Shown: positions 33,466 through 40,995 of the stretch, piece by piece | Layout of the letters: the number at the start of each line of letters is the position of its first letter | How positions within the stretch are numbered: position 1 is the stretch's first letter | IMG/VR virus record: IMGVR_UViG_3300037961_006532 | Location: 29,299-75,766 of that record | Reading direction: 5' to 3' (one strand) | DNA length: 46,468 nt | From: a virus | Position numbers and translations under genes: made by a program | Notes under the pieces: generated by a model | Databases searched by the model: none | Told to the model about the DNA's origin: nothing | What the model saw: only the letters and a program-made list of their open reading frames with translations

Positions 33466-35057
33466 CAGCCATTATTACTGCACATAGTTCCTTCTACTTT
33501 CCCTCTAGTACAAATAAGACCGTCTTGATATCTAACAGCTCTGCAACAAGTACGATTGCTGCTACACCAATCAAAAAATGCAGTAGTAGGTAATTTTATA
33601 CACCAACCACATCCACCTGGAGGAGGGCAAACTAATTTAAAGTAAGCTGCTCCAACGCTTGTACCACATTGACCAGCTGGAGATGCAACAGTAGATGTAG
33701 CATAACAATTTCCAACTCCACCTTTCCATCTATAATTGTTATTAGCAAAAGAACAACTACAATTAACATTTAAGTATGCTGGGGCAAAATTACCTTCAAA
33801 ATTTATACACCCATTTTGAATATTACATCTTACTGCAGTATAACAAATACCAGATAATAAATTTAAAACCTGTATACCGTTCATGTAATTAAATCCAAAA
33901 TCATAACCTGTTACAGCTGGGCCTCCAGTCCACATATGACCACTTAAAGGGTCTCCTGCTATACCTATATTACAGCAATAACCAAATAAAGACCCACCGG
34001 GTCTAGAATTATTACATCTCTTTCTTTGAAAGTTTCTTAATCCAAAGAAATGCATATTAGGAGGACCTCCATATGCTCCTATATTAGGTATCATATTAGC
34101 ACACTCTTGACCTTTTGTTTTACATGAAAAGCTACAACCTTCAAAAAAGATATGCTGCATGCCATTATTTTTACAAATACTGGCGGTAGTTCCTGGTGGG
34201 TGGGTGGGAGAACTACCTAAATAAAACTTCTCCATTGCTGATAAACCATATCTAACGCAATTAGTATTACTATCCATAGGACAATAGCCTGGAGCATTAG
34301 TTACAAAACTTAAAGTTTGTGCATCGTTTCGATTTATTCTTCCTGATAATTCAACTCCGAACAAATTTACAACTTTTAAACATGTACTTGGACCGACACA
34401 ATCACCTGCTGTACTTCCGCAGCTAGTTTTAAAATTAGCTTGCATTGGAGTGAAGTCTGCAGACATACTTGGTACGTGATTAGCTCCACATCCTCCAAAA
34501 AATGTACCGTTACTATTAAATGTTTGTAAAAATCTCATATTAACAGGAAATGCAGACATCATTCCAGATAAAAATGGATTGCCTGATGCAAATAATGACC
34601 TTATATTAGGAGGAAAAGCACCAAAATTTGATCCTGATATACTATTATTTGCAGTAGGTTGATATCCAGCGCCATCATAATTAGGTTTGCAAGTATTTTG
34701 GTTTATGTTTATAGTTTTTACAGTAGACGGCATATTATCAGCATTAACACCTGTATTAATACCGTGAGAGAAATTATAATATTGACCTTTTATAAGATTA
34801 GAACTAATTTGTAAGCACTGAAAGTTTGGTTTATTACCAAGAAAAGGCAAGCATTGTGTTAAACAATTCTTTTTAAAATCAACTGCAGTTAGAGTCGTAT
34901 TATTAGTTAACCCATCTACACAATTTATATTGTTTTCTCCTAATTTTAAATTTTCTAATATAGGAAAGTCATTTACAGTAACGCATCCTCCTAGTTTAGG
35001 ATTAGAGCAACCTATTTGTATAGTTCTAACTTCAGGTGTACCTATTCTTAATTCCAT
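33462..35057 (-). CDS. cysteine-rich LRR-like protein, putative adhesin/receptor-binding protein
   Basis: A 531-residue protein with about 36 cysteines. The N-terminal part (residues about 28-90) shows leucine-rich-repeat steps (LENLKLGENNINCVDGL, TAVDFKKNCLTQCL, FQCLQISSNLIKG), then looser repeats (IRSLFASGNPFLSG, MRFLQTFNSNG). The C-terminal third has clustered Cys in Asn/Gly-rich loops (FFDWCSSNRTCC, CPPPGGCGWC). No signal peptide or membrane segment is visible. Such a disulphide-capable, LRR-like protein would suit an external fibre-tip or decoration. A late-type box is 5 nt before the ATG. No homologue family is identified beyond the LRR-like pattern. Confidence 0.65.
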   Translation of the reverse strand: MELRIGTPEVRTIQIGCSNPKLGGCVTVNDFPILENLKLGENNINCVDGLTNNTTLTAVDFKKNCLTQCLPFLGNKPNFQCLQISSNLIKGQYYNFSHGINTGVNADNMPSTVKTININQNTCKPNYDGAGYQPTANNSISGSNFGAFPPNIRSLFASGNPFLSGMMSAFPVNMRFLQTFNSNGTFFGGCGANHVPSMSADFTPMQANFKTSCGSTAGDCVGPSTCLKVVNLFGVELSGRINRNDAQTLSFVTNAPGYCPMDSNTNCVRYGLSAMEKFYLGSSPTHPPGTTASICKNNGMQHIFFEGCSFSCKTKGQECANMIPNIGAYGGPPNMHFFGLRNFQRKRCNNSRPGGSLFGYCCNIGIAGDPLSGHMWTGGPAVTGYDFGFNYMNGIQVLNLLSGICYTAVRCNIQNGCINFEGNFAPAYLNVNCSCSFANNNYRWKGGVGNCYATSTVASPAGQCGTSVGAAYFKLVCPPPGGCGWCIKLPTTAFFDWCSSNRTCCRAVRYQDGLICTRGKVEGTMCSNNGC

Positions 35058-35062
35058 AATAT

Positions 35063-35070
35063 TATTTAAT
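35063..35070 (-). promoter_or_regulatory. late-type box ATTAAATA, 5-nt spacing
   Basis: ATTAAATA on the minus strand, overlapping the stop of the upstream small gene, then ATATT and the ATG at 35057. Confidence 0.6.
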
Positions 35071-35308
35071 CTTTTAAATCATCTACGTCAATAACGACTA
35101 TCTGACTTATAACAACTGTCACTACTCCTTTTTTTAACCTTTTTACAAATAATATACTAGAATCGTAATTATTCTTTGCTTCTCTTATAACTTCGTCGAA
35201 ATAATCTTCATGCACCTCTAAGAGAATTGATTCTCTCTCATAGTCAACGTATATAGTATTTGTAAATTCTTCTAATCTACATTTAATAGAAGTAAGAAGA
35301 TCGTTCAT
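35066..35308 (-). CDS. unknown small protein, 80 aa
   Basis: An 80-residue protein (MNDLLTSIKCRLEEFTNTIY at the start), with mixed helix and strands and no recognised family. The ATG at 35308 is preferred to one 18 bases upstream because it follows a TAAATA box by exactly 5 nt. It is the first of two minus-strand late genes; the other is the cysteine-rich protein. Confidence 0.6.
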   Translation of the reverse strand: MNDLLTSIKCRLEEFTNTIYVDYERESILLEVHEDYFDEVIREAKNNYDSSILFVKRLKKGVVTVVISQIVVIDVDDLKD

Positions 35309-35313
35309 TAAAA

Positions 35314-35321
35314 TATTTAGG
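35314..35321 (-). promoter_or_regulatory. late-type box CCTAAATA, 5-nt spacing
   Basis: CCTAAATA on the minus strand followed by TTTTA and ATG at 35308. It abuts the early-type GGAAC box of the divergent gene at 35320. Confidence 0.6.
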
Positions 35322-35335
35322 AACATATATATAAT
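35318..35335 (+). promoter_or_regulatory. early-type promoter GGAAC-N4-ATATAAT
   Basis: TTAGGAAC, four bases, then ATATAAT (35329-35335), 5 nt before the ATG at 35341. It has the same internal spacing as four other sites. Confidence 0.55.
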
Positions 35336-35340
35336 ATAGC

Positions 35341-35754
35341 ATGGCTAGAAAGAAAAAATTATATAATTATTCATTTGTAGATTGTAATAAATCTATACCA
35401 AGTTCATTATTCGTTAAATGTACCGAAACTGGTGAGAAGGTAAAGATGTATCATAAACAATTAGTAAAGTTAATTGAAACAAAATATAGTAATAACTGGA
35501 AGCTATTTCAAGCTACTTACATTAAGAAAGGAAATAAAATTAACTACAATCAAATCGATGATTATGATATAAGACCAGAAGGTTATAGGAAATATTTGGT
35601 AACTGCTTATGTAGCAGCTAAAAAAGACGACAGACTATCTGACTTAGATAAGCGTAATAAATTAGCTTTCTTAGAAGATTGCTATCAAAAGAGATGGTCT
35701 GATTCTCTGGAAGATAGAGTTCGTAGTTGGAACTCTGATATAATAGAGGTATGA
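35341..35754 (+). CDS. unknown basic early-type protein, 137 aa
   Basis: A 137-residue, Lys/Tyr-rich protein (MARKKKLYNYSFVDCNKSIP). No family recognised. Its likely early promoter and basic character would suit a nucleic-acid-binding or host-takeover protein, but that is speculation. It overlaps the next small gene by 4 nt. Confidence 0.65.
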   Translation: MARKKKLYNYSFVDCNKSIPSSLFVKCTETGEKVKMYHKQLVKLIETKYSNNWKLFQATYIKKGNKINYNQIDDYDIRPEGYRKYLVTAYVAAKKDDRLSDLDKRNKLAFLEDCYQKRWSDSLEDRVRSWNSDIIEV

Positions 35755-35909
35755 ATAAATTATCATTTGAATTGTTATCAGGGTTTCTAATAATATTATT
35801 ATGGATACCAGTTACATTACTTTTAACATTAAATTTTGCTTTCTGGACTTTTGTTCAATTTCCGGAAAAGATGAATGAAGTGTGCTATAAAATATGGAAC
35901 GAACAATAA
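35751..35909 (+). CDS. small membrane protein, 52 aa
   Basis: A 52-residue protein whose residues 6-35 form one long hydrophobic segment (FELLSGFLIILLWIPVTLLL and on), followed by a short charged tail. The ATG overlaps the upstream stop as ATGA, which supports it as a real gene. Function unknown; it would sit in the host inner membrane. Confidence 0.6.
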   Translation: MNKLSFELLSGFLIILLWIPVTLLLTLNFAFWTFVQFPEKMNEVCYKIWNEQ

Positions 35910-35925
35910 GGAACAGTGATATAAT
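35908..35925 (+). promoter_or_regulatory. early-type promoter GGAAC-N4-ATATAAT before RadA-like gene
   Basis: AAGGAAC (35908-35914), four bases, ATATAAT (35919-35925). The ATG is 24 bases further on, after an AAGGAG ribosome binding site at 35935-35940, so this transcript would have a short leader. Confidence 0.6.
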
Positions 35926-35948
35926 TATTGTATAAGGAGATAAAAATT

Positions 35949-36857
35949 ATGAACTTAAATTACGAAGCAACTCAATTCAAAGCGGTTAAGGAAATTAAAG
36001 TACCTGACCTTTTTTACAGACGTTATAAGTCTGGTATCGAAGTCGTTGATGAATTATTCGGCGATGGAATCTTACCTGGTAGTAGTATTACTTTAACTGC
36101 TCCTGCTGGGTGTGGTAAGACTACTTTCTTACTTCAAATGTTAGAAGGTATGTCAGTAAATGGTTATGAAGTAGCTTATGCTAGTGGTGAAGAAAATACT
36201 TATCAGTTAGCGTTTACTTGTAACCGTATTGGTGTTAAGAACGTTAAGATTGCTAACGAGACTGATATTGATACTTTGTGCGATCGAATGAAAGATTTCG
36301 ATGTAATGGTATTCGATTCGTTTCAAGCTCTAACGTCTCATAAGAAGCTTAATAGTAGAGCTCTTGAAAAGTATGCAGTTAGTAAATTGACTCGTGCAGC
36401 GAAAGATAATGAGTGCACGATCTTTTTCGTAATGCATTTGACTAAAGATGGTAAGTTGAAAGGTAGTACGATCGTTCCGCATACTGTTGATGTGAATATG
36501 GAAATTTCGATCGAAGGTGATATTGCTGATGATGCTCGTAAGATTGGTTTCAGCAAGAATCGTTTCGGTGCTCTGAATGATGTAACGTTGTTCTTAGGAG
36601 CTAAAGGTTATGACTTTGGTAACCCGGTTAAGATTGAAGAGAGTGAAAGTAAAGCTCCTTCTAAGAAGAATCGTAAGAAGGATGAGGAAGATAAGATCAT
36701 GGCAATAAAAGAGCCGCCTCATCTAACTGCTCAAGTAGTTATGGAAGCTTTAGATGTTGATTATCAAAGAGCTTATAACCGATTGAGAGATTTAGTTCTT
36801 AACGGTAAGTTGGTTAAGTTCGGTAAAGGTCAGAACGCAATTTATAAGCATTCGTAA
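35949..36857 (+). CDS. RadA-like RecA-family ATPase with C-terminal winged helix
   Basis: A 302-residue protein. Walker A APAGCGKTT at 51-59, Walker B VMVFDS at 119-124, and the RadA-type KNRFG motif at 203-207. ASGEEN (78-83) and IGVKNVKIANETDI match RadA/KaiC-type ATPases. The N-terminal zinc finger and the C-terminal Lon-like domain of bacterial RadA are missing; instead residues about 256-302 look like a winged helix. It is likely a recombination or branch-migration ATPase that acts in phage DNA replication and repair. The ATG at 35949 follows AAGGAG by 8 nt. Confidence 0.85.
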   Translation: MNLNYEATQFKAVKEIKVPDLFYRRYKSGIEVVDELFGDGILPGSSITLTAPAGCGKTTFLLQMLEGMSVNGYEVAYASGEENTYQLAFTCNRIGVKNVKIANETDIDTLCDRMKDFDVMVFDSFQALTSHKKLNSRALEKYAVSKLTRAAKDNECTIFFVMHLTKDGKLKGSTIVPHTVDVNMEISIEGDIADDARKIGFSKNRFGALNDVTLFLGAKGYDFGNPVKIEESESKAPSKKNRKKDEEDKIMAIKEPPHLTAQVVMEALDVDYQRAYNRLRDLVLNGKLVKFGKGQNAIYKHS

Positions 36858-36910
36858 ATTAAGTTAATCCTAAGCATGATTCAAAACTGCTTAAACTTTT
36901 TATAATTTTT

Positions 36911-36981
36911 AAGGAAAAAGCACTTGAGAAATAAGGAACTTAGATATAATTAATAATATAAATTAAAAGGAAAAAGCACTT
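36911..36981 (+). repeat. 15-bp direct repeat AAGGAAAAAGCACTT flanking an early-type promoter
   Basis: AAGGAAAAAGCACTT occurs at 36911-36925 and again at 36967-36981, the second copy ending directly before the ATG at 36982. The promoter (36933-36950) lies between the copies. AAGG within the second copy may serve as ribosome binding site. Confidence 0.85.
36933..36950 (+). promoter_or_regulatory. early-type promoter GGAAC-N4-ATATAAT before DUF932 gene
   Basis: AAGGAAC (36933-36939), four bases, ATATAAT (36944-36950). The ATG is 31 bases further on, so this gene would have a real leader. Confidence 0.6.
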
Positions 36982-37983
36982 ATGGCACATAATATAACAG
37001 AGAGAGATAGACAGCAAGGCTTAAAGCAAGCCTGGCATGACTTGACGGAAATAATGCCCGTCATTGACGTTAAAGATAATTTCTTATCTACATGGGATGT
37101 AGAAAGGCAACCTTTGACGTATATTAATAAGGAAGGTGAAGAGATTGATACTGGTTATGGTATCTTGGTTGCGACTGACGATGATGAAATCGTTGGACGT
37201 CCTATGAGCCCTACTTACAAACATATTACTAATGAGCAGTTTTTAGATCTTGTTAGTGATGCAATGAAACGTTTACCTAAAGCTAAGCTTGAAAGTATCG
37301 GTTCGGTAGCAAATCGAGGTAAAGTATTTGCCTCAGTTAGTCTTGCAGGAAAGAGTGAATATAAGATTGGAGATAGAGAGTTTCGTGACTATCTAAACTT
37401 CGGTAATGCTCATGATCAGACTTCTAAACTTTGGGTAAATAATACCAATGTTTGTACTGTTTGTGAAAATACTTTTACTTGCAATTTGAATAGTGATCAA
37501 ATTGGATCAGTAGTTCATAAAGGTGATGTAGAGATGAAGTTAGCTGACTTAGGTAATGTTGTAGATGCATTCTTAGGTACGCAAGAAGACTTCAAGAAGA
37601 AGTTCGAAATCTTGAATAAGAAAAGAATTAAGAAGAAAGAAGCTACTGAGTTGTTTACTGGATTCTTAATGCGTAATAATCCTAAAGAAGGTTTAAGTAC
37701 TCGTTGCTTGAATACAGTTGAAACGTTAAATGAACTCTTTGTTAAGGGTGCAGGTAACCGAGGTGAGAGTTATGCAGATGCATTCTCTGCAGTAACTGAT
37801 TACTATACGCATAATAGTACTCGTGGTAAAGGTAAGAATAAAGGTAACCAATACTATTCTTCAGAGCATGGCTTAGGTCGTATGAATAAGTCATCGTTTT
37901 GGACTTTGATTAATAACGAGCAATTAGCCGAACGAACAATAGAACGTGGTAAAAAATTGTTGAAACTAGCTGAATTAGCCTAA
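36982..37983 (+). CDS. DUF932-family phage protein
   Basis: A 333-residue protein. YGILVATDDDEIVGRPMSPT then YKHITNEQFLDLV, FASVSLAG and YLNFGNAHDQTSKLWVNNTN with CTVCENTF match the DUF932 (phage/plasmid-like protein) family. Members are found in phages and plasmids and are thought to be early or host-interaction proteins; no biochemical role is established. It has an early-type promoter and a strong terminator downstream. The CTVC and CTVCENTFTC cysteines are noted. Confidence 0.75.
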   Translation: MAHNITERDRQQGLKQAWHDLTEIMPVIDVKDNFLSTWDVERQPLTYINKEGEEIDTGYGILVATDDDEIVGRPMSPTYKHITNEQFLDLVSDAMKRLPKAKLESIGSVANRGKVFASVSLAGKSEYKIGDREFRDYLNFGNAHDQTSKLWVNNTNVCTVCENTFTCNLNSDQIGSVVHKGDVEMKLADLGNVVDAFLGTQEDFKKKFEILNKKRIKKKEATELFTGFLMRNNPKEGLSTRCLNTVETLNELFVKGAGNRGESYADAFSAVTDYYTHNSTRGKGKNKGNQYYSSEHGLGRMNKSSFWTLINNEQLAERTIERGKKLLKLAELA

Positions 37984-37996
37984 AGATAGAAAGGAT

Positions 37997-38024
37997 AGCC
38001 GAGGGTAAAACCTCGGCTTTTTTT
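37997..38024 (+). terminator. rho-independent terminator
   Basis: AGCCGAGG (37997-38004), loop GTAAAA, CCTCGGCT (38011-38018), then seven T's to 38024. Ends the DUF932 gene. Confidence 0.92.
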
Positions 38025-38030
38025 ATAAAA

Positions 38031-38249
38031 ATGCATATAGAAATAGATAAAGAAAATAATAAATTTAAAACCTCAGTTGATATGGATAAGGTTTTAGATG
38101 ATCCATCCTTTCCAGATTATTACGTTTTACGTGAAATGAACCCACATGAACCTTATACTAAATATGAAAAGAAATATGCAGAGAAGTTAATCTCCTTTGA
38201 ATGCGCTTATCAAAACTTAGTTACAGCACAAGAACAATTAGACGTTTAA
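38031..38249 (+). CDS. unknown small protein, 72 aa
   Basis: A 72-residue charged protein (MHIEIDKENNKFKTSVDMDK) with a C-terminal helix. No family recognised. It starts directly after the terminator with no clear ribosome binding site or promoter, so expression may rely on read-through or a leaderless mRNA. Its stop shares TTAA with the convergent sulfotransferase gene. Confidence 0.55.
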   Translation: MHIEIDKENNKFKTSVDMDKVLDDPSFPDYYVLREMNPHEPYTKYEKKYAEKLISFECAYQNLVTAQEQLDV

Positions 38250-39070
38250 GAATAATCGAACCATTTAGAATAGTCAAGCTCCGGAAATAAGTCTTGGAGC
38301 TCTTTAACTGAATCACTATAATAATTAGTTAAGAATTCTATAGATTGATCGCACAATTCATTTTTATATTCTCTTTTATGAGCTCTAGAAAAGTTTTGAG
38401 ATACATCAAAGTCATCTAAACCTAACCAATTGCAGATCTTATTATACTCTTTTCTTGTATTAGCATTTGTATCTTCTTGAGTTAGTAGATATATTTTTTC
38501 TTTATCAAATAATTCTAAATATTTTTTTAAGTTTTGAGAGTATAAACTCCTAGTAACTAATCTATTAGCCCATGGGTTTTCGATTGATTCAAAAAATGAT
38601 TTACCTATATATTTTTCACCCCAGTATGGTTTATCTTGTTGGACATGATTGTAATGACTAAAAGTTCTTTTAATAGGATCACGTAAAGCGAATATTAACT
38701 TAACATCTGGAACGGCAGCTTTAATTCTATAATGTGTAAGAGGATTTTCATCTAAGTATAGATAATTAGGAGAACATTCTGCTACAACTTTCTGATGAGG
38801 AGGCCACTTTCTAAAAAATTTAAAATAACTATTTAAACCGCAATAATAATTAGAGTCAACATTAAAGAAATCCATTTCACCATTTTTACTTTTTATAGTA
38901 GCATTATCAAACTCATCATATGGATAAGAATCATCAAGTAACTGCGACATTCTTTCTTTACTATGTATATTACACATAAACATCTGCAGATGTCTTGAAA
39001 AATTAACTCTTATTGAAGTGGTGCCGCCTTTCATAGCACCTGCAATAATAAGATCAGGTTTAATAATCAT
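38246..39070 (-). CDS. sulfotransferase (PAPS-dependent)
   Basis: A 274-residue enzyme. GAMKGGTTSI at 11-20 is the 5'-phosphosulfate-binding loop with the catalytic Lys 14, AECSPNYLY at 98-106 is typical, and LIFALRDPIKRTFSHY at 125-140 is the 3'-phosphate-binding motif with Arg 130 and Ser 138. It follows the heparan/glycan sulfotransferase pattern, which uses PAPS to sulfate sugars. In a phage it could modify a virion glycan or host surface. It is driven by a late-type box 5 nt before the ATG. The acceptor is unknown. Confidence 0.85.
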   Translation of the reverse strand: MIIKPDLIIAGAMKGGTTSIRVNFSRHLQMFMCNIHSKERMSQLLDDSYPYDEFDNATIKSKNGEMDFFNVDSNYYCGLNSYFKFFRKWPPHQKVVAECSPNYLYLDENPLTHYRIKAAVPDVKLIFALRDPIKRTFSHYNHVQQDKPYWGEKYIGKSFFESIENPWANRLVTRSLYSQNLKKYLELFDKEKIYLLTQEDTNANTRKEYNKICNWLGLDDFDVSQNFSRAHKREYKNELCDQSIEFLTNYYSDSVKELQDLFPELDYSKWFDYS

Positions 39071-39075
39071 TAAAA

Positions 39076-39083
39076 TATTTAAA
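39076..39083 (-). promoter_or_regulatory. late-type box TTTAAATA, 5-nt spacing
   Basis: TTTAAATA on the minus strand, then TTTTA and the ATG at 39070. Confidence 0.6.
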
Positions 39084-39129
39084 ATAAATTAGTTGAAAAT
39101 CAAATATCAGATAATAAAATAATATATAA

Positions 39130-39336
39130 ATGAAAGCAAAGTATAAAGTAGGAGAGTATATTAGATACAAATGCAAAAATAGTGTTACCGGTGAGGATAA
39201 TATGGCCGGTGGCGGTACAGTACAGTCAGTTAAAGAACAAAACGGTTCATTAGTTTATGTTGTAGCTGAAGGTAATAGCGCTGCTACTTGGGTAGATGTT
39301 CATGAATCTAGAATTATAGAACTTTTAAATGGCTAA
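39130..39336 (+). CDS. small SH3-like barrel protein, 68 aa
   Basis: A 68-residue protein with strands typical of SH3-like barrels (KYKVGEYIRYKCKN, GGGTVQSVKEQNGSLVYVVA, TWVDVHESRIIEL). No family named. Similar small proteins are common in phage early regions. The stop shares CTAA with the convergent gene. No clear promoter box is seen upstream. Confidence 0.6.
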   Translation: MKAKYKVGEYIRYKCKNSVTGEDNMAGGGTVQSVKEQNGSLVYVVAEGNSAATWVDVHESRIIELLNG

Positions 39337-39599
39337 GCATTTATACCGTTTTCATACATCCATGATGAAACAGATGTTACAATCATGCTATCAGTTACTG
39401 AAGCAGAATAATTACTATCTGAATAATCATCTATATCTAATCTTCCTATACCGTCTAGGAAAACAAAAGTCTTTAAACCAGCAGGTTGCTTATTAATACG
39501 ATGAATATGTTGTTCACCAGAAAGTGTAATCCATATGTTACTATTATTTGTTTTCTGATACTTTTTAGCTGGTTCAATTATAACTTTTAATACTGACAT
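39333..39599 (-). CDS. unknown small protein, 88 aa
   Basis: An 88-residue protein with strands in the first half (SNIWITLSGEQHIHRIN) and a Ser/Asp-rich second half. Family unknown. A late-type box is 5 nt upstream. It is a single minus-strand gene between plus-strand genes, like the other late inserts. Confidence 0.55.
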   Translation of the reverse strand: MSVLKVIIEPAKKYQKTNNSNIWITLSGEQHIHRINKQPAGLKTFVFLDGIGRLDIDDYSDSNYSASVTDSMIVTSVSSWMYENGINA

Positions 39600-39604
39600 A
39601 TAAT

Positions 39605-39612
39605 TATTTAAT
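39605..39612 (-). promoter_or_regulatory. late-type box ATTAAATA, 5-nt spacing
   Basis: ATTAAATA on the minus strand, then ATTAT and the ATG at 39599. Confidence 0.6.
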
Positions 39613-39626
39613 CAAATGAAACAAAA

Positions 39627-39634
39627 TATAAATA
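39627..39634 (+). promoter_or_regulatory. TATAAATA, possible late promoter for small-gene operon
   Basis: A perfect TATAAATA 12 nt before the ATG at 39647. AAGGA at 39634-39638 may instead be the ribosome binding site of a longer transcript. Confidence 0.45.
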
Positions 39635-39646
39635 AGGAAATATAAA

Positions 39647-39850
39647 ATGAGTAAAAGCGAAACATATAAAAGAAGTTACAATGGTAAGTACTATACATAC
39701 AGTGAAGGTATTTTATCTATGTTTAACGATGAATTATCTGATGCTCCTATTAGAACGTATGATGTGATTTTAGATTCTGAAAAGAAATTTGAAATGGAAA
39801 TTATGTGGATTTCTGAAAAAATGGATTCAGATAATAGTTGGGGTAACTAA
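39647..39850 (+). CDS. unknown small protein, 67 aa
   Basis: A 67-residue protein (MSKSETYKRSYNGKYYTYSE), Ser/Tyr-rich at the start and acidic at the end. It has AAGGA 8 nt upstream. The next coding stretch continues in the same frame right after its TAA. Family unknown. Confidence 0.55.
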   Translation: MSKSETYKRSYNGKYYTYSEGILSMFNDELSDAPIRTYDVILDSEKKFEMEIMWISEKMDSDNSWGN

Positions 39851-40111
39851 TTGCCTAATCGATCTTTAAAAAGTTACATACAAGAACTATCTAAAGAAAG
39901 ATTAAAGCTTAATAGATATGCAAACAAAATAGAAAAAACGCACGAACAGTCCAAACTTTATTCTGATAGATTAAACAAAGCTATTACTCAAGAAGAAAAG
40001 TGTATAGCTTTGGTAGATAAAATAAATAAAAGACTTCCAGAAACTAAAAAACTATCATCAATAGTCTATAATATATCATCTAAAGATTTAGAGGAACTAT
40101 TATATAATTAA
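39851..40111 (+). CDS. small coiled-coil protein, TTG start or stop read-through product
   Basis: An 86-residue, charged helical stretch (ELSKERLKLNRYANKIEKTH) with heptad-like Leu/Ile. It starts with TTG directly after and in frame with the preceding TAA. There is no ATG or GTG in its frame. GGGG at 39840-39843 lies 7 nt before the TTG and could be its ribosome binding site. It may also be the second half of a longer protein made by read-through. Confidence 0.45.
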   Translation: MPNRSLKSYIQELSKERLKLNRYANKIEKTHEQSKLYSDRLNKAITQEEKCIALVDKINKRLPETKKLSSIVYNISSKDLEELLYN

Positions 40112-40130
40112 ATAAAAAGAAAGAGGTGTT

Positions 40131-40313
40131 ATGGCTAAGTATAAAAATTTTAGACCTAAAAGAAAAAGAAGAGAAACTTTAAACCCTACTGATCGTACTA
40201 GTAAGTTATGGGATCATTATTTAAAATGGAAAAATACTGACCCTGCTATAAGAGGTCTATGGACTAATTATAGACGATTAGGTAAATTTAGTGACGATGC
40301 GATCGGCAATTAA
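40131..40313 (+). CDS. small basic protein, 60 aa
   Basis: A 60-residue Lys/Arg-rich protein (MAKYKNFRPKRKRRETLNPT). AGAGG lies 5-8 nt upstream. Family unknown; basic charge could mean nucleic acid binding. It overlaps the next gene by 17 nt. Confidence 0.5.
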   Translation: MAKYKNFRPKRKRRETLNPTDRTSKLWDHYLKWKNTDPAIRGLWTNYRRLGKFSDDAIGN

Positions 40314-40593
40314 AAATTTTGATAAAAAAAGATTTGTAAAAGGTGTAAACGAAACATGGACGTGTTACGACTATTACACCTTCTATATGACTATAAGAAA
40401 AACTGACCTGCATTATGATAAAATAAAAGGCAGAAATCCTAATGAGTATATGTTACAAACTTCTGCTGCTGAATATTTTTATGGATTTAAAACTCCTCAA
40501 GAAGCAATGGATAAAGGATATGCTAGAGCAAAAGAGTTATATAATATGCGCATAGGTTTTCCATTAGATAGAAAGAGTCCAGATTATGAGTAA
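40297..40593 (+). CDS. unknown small protein, 98 aa
   Basis: A 98-residue protein with several aromatic residues (TWTCYDYYTFYMTIRK) and a C-terminal helix (TPQEAMDKGYARAKELYNMR). The ATG at 40297 is taken rather than a GTG two codons earlier. It overlaps both neighbours, which is usual for this compact small-gene operon. Family unknown. Confidence 0.5.
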   Translation: MRSAIKNFDKKRFVKGVNETWTCYDYYTFYMTIRKTDLHYDKIKGRNPNEYMLQTSAAEYFYGFKTPQEAMDKGYARAKELYNMRIGFPLDRKSPDYE

Positions 40594-40873
40594 AGGAAAG
40601 GAATACGAACCAGGGGGCATTTATTATGTCAATCCTGAGGTACCTGAAGAGTGTAGAGAAGAAATTTCATTAAAAGAACTAAATGTTCGTTCCGGAAAAG
40701 AAGCTTATACTTTCTGTTTAAGCTTAGCAAAAACAACTTGTCGTCGTCTAGATTGGGACGTAAATGCAGCACAGCAAGAAATAAAAGACGCTGCATTACC
40801 GAACGTATCAAAGAAGAAGATTGTAGAAAAATTCAATGAAATATTTTCACCGTGGGTAACATTAATTAAGTAA
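40586..40873 (+). CDS. unknown small protein, 95 aa
   Basis: A 95-residue protein (MSKGKEYEPGGIYYVNPEVP) with several helices and two Cys. Family unknown. It is the last gene of the operon that runs from 39647, before the tRNA pair. Confidence 0.5.
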   Translation: MSKGKEYEPGGIYYVNPEVPEECREEISLKELNVRSGKEAYTFCLSLAKTTCRRLDWDVNAAQQEIKDAALPNVSKKKIVEKFNEIFSPWVTLIK

Positions 40874-40893
40874 ATACTATAGAATTCCAGGTA

Positions 40894-40899
40894 TATAAT
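40894..40899 (+). promoter_or_regulatory. possible promoter -10 (TATAAT) for tRNA pair
   Basis: TATAAT about 97 bases upstream of the first tRNA, in an otherwise gene-free stretch 40874-40995. Nothing else is clear in this stretch, apart from a repeated GATTCTC. Confidence 0.3.
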
Positions 40900-40995
40900 C
40901 AGTTACCTAACATCAAACAAATTGATTCTCCGTTAATCTCACAATGGGGATTCTCAAGAAATCCTTAAAAACATTAAATTTTATGAAAAAACAAC

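Noticed and set aside
36880-36906. TGCTTAA upstream of TATAAT as a T4-type MotA box
   Set aside because: Only 6-7 nt separates it from the -10 box; MotA boxes lie about 12-13 nt away.
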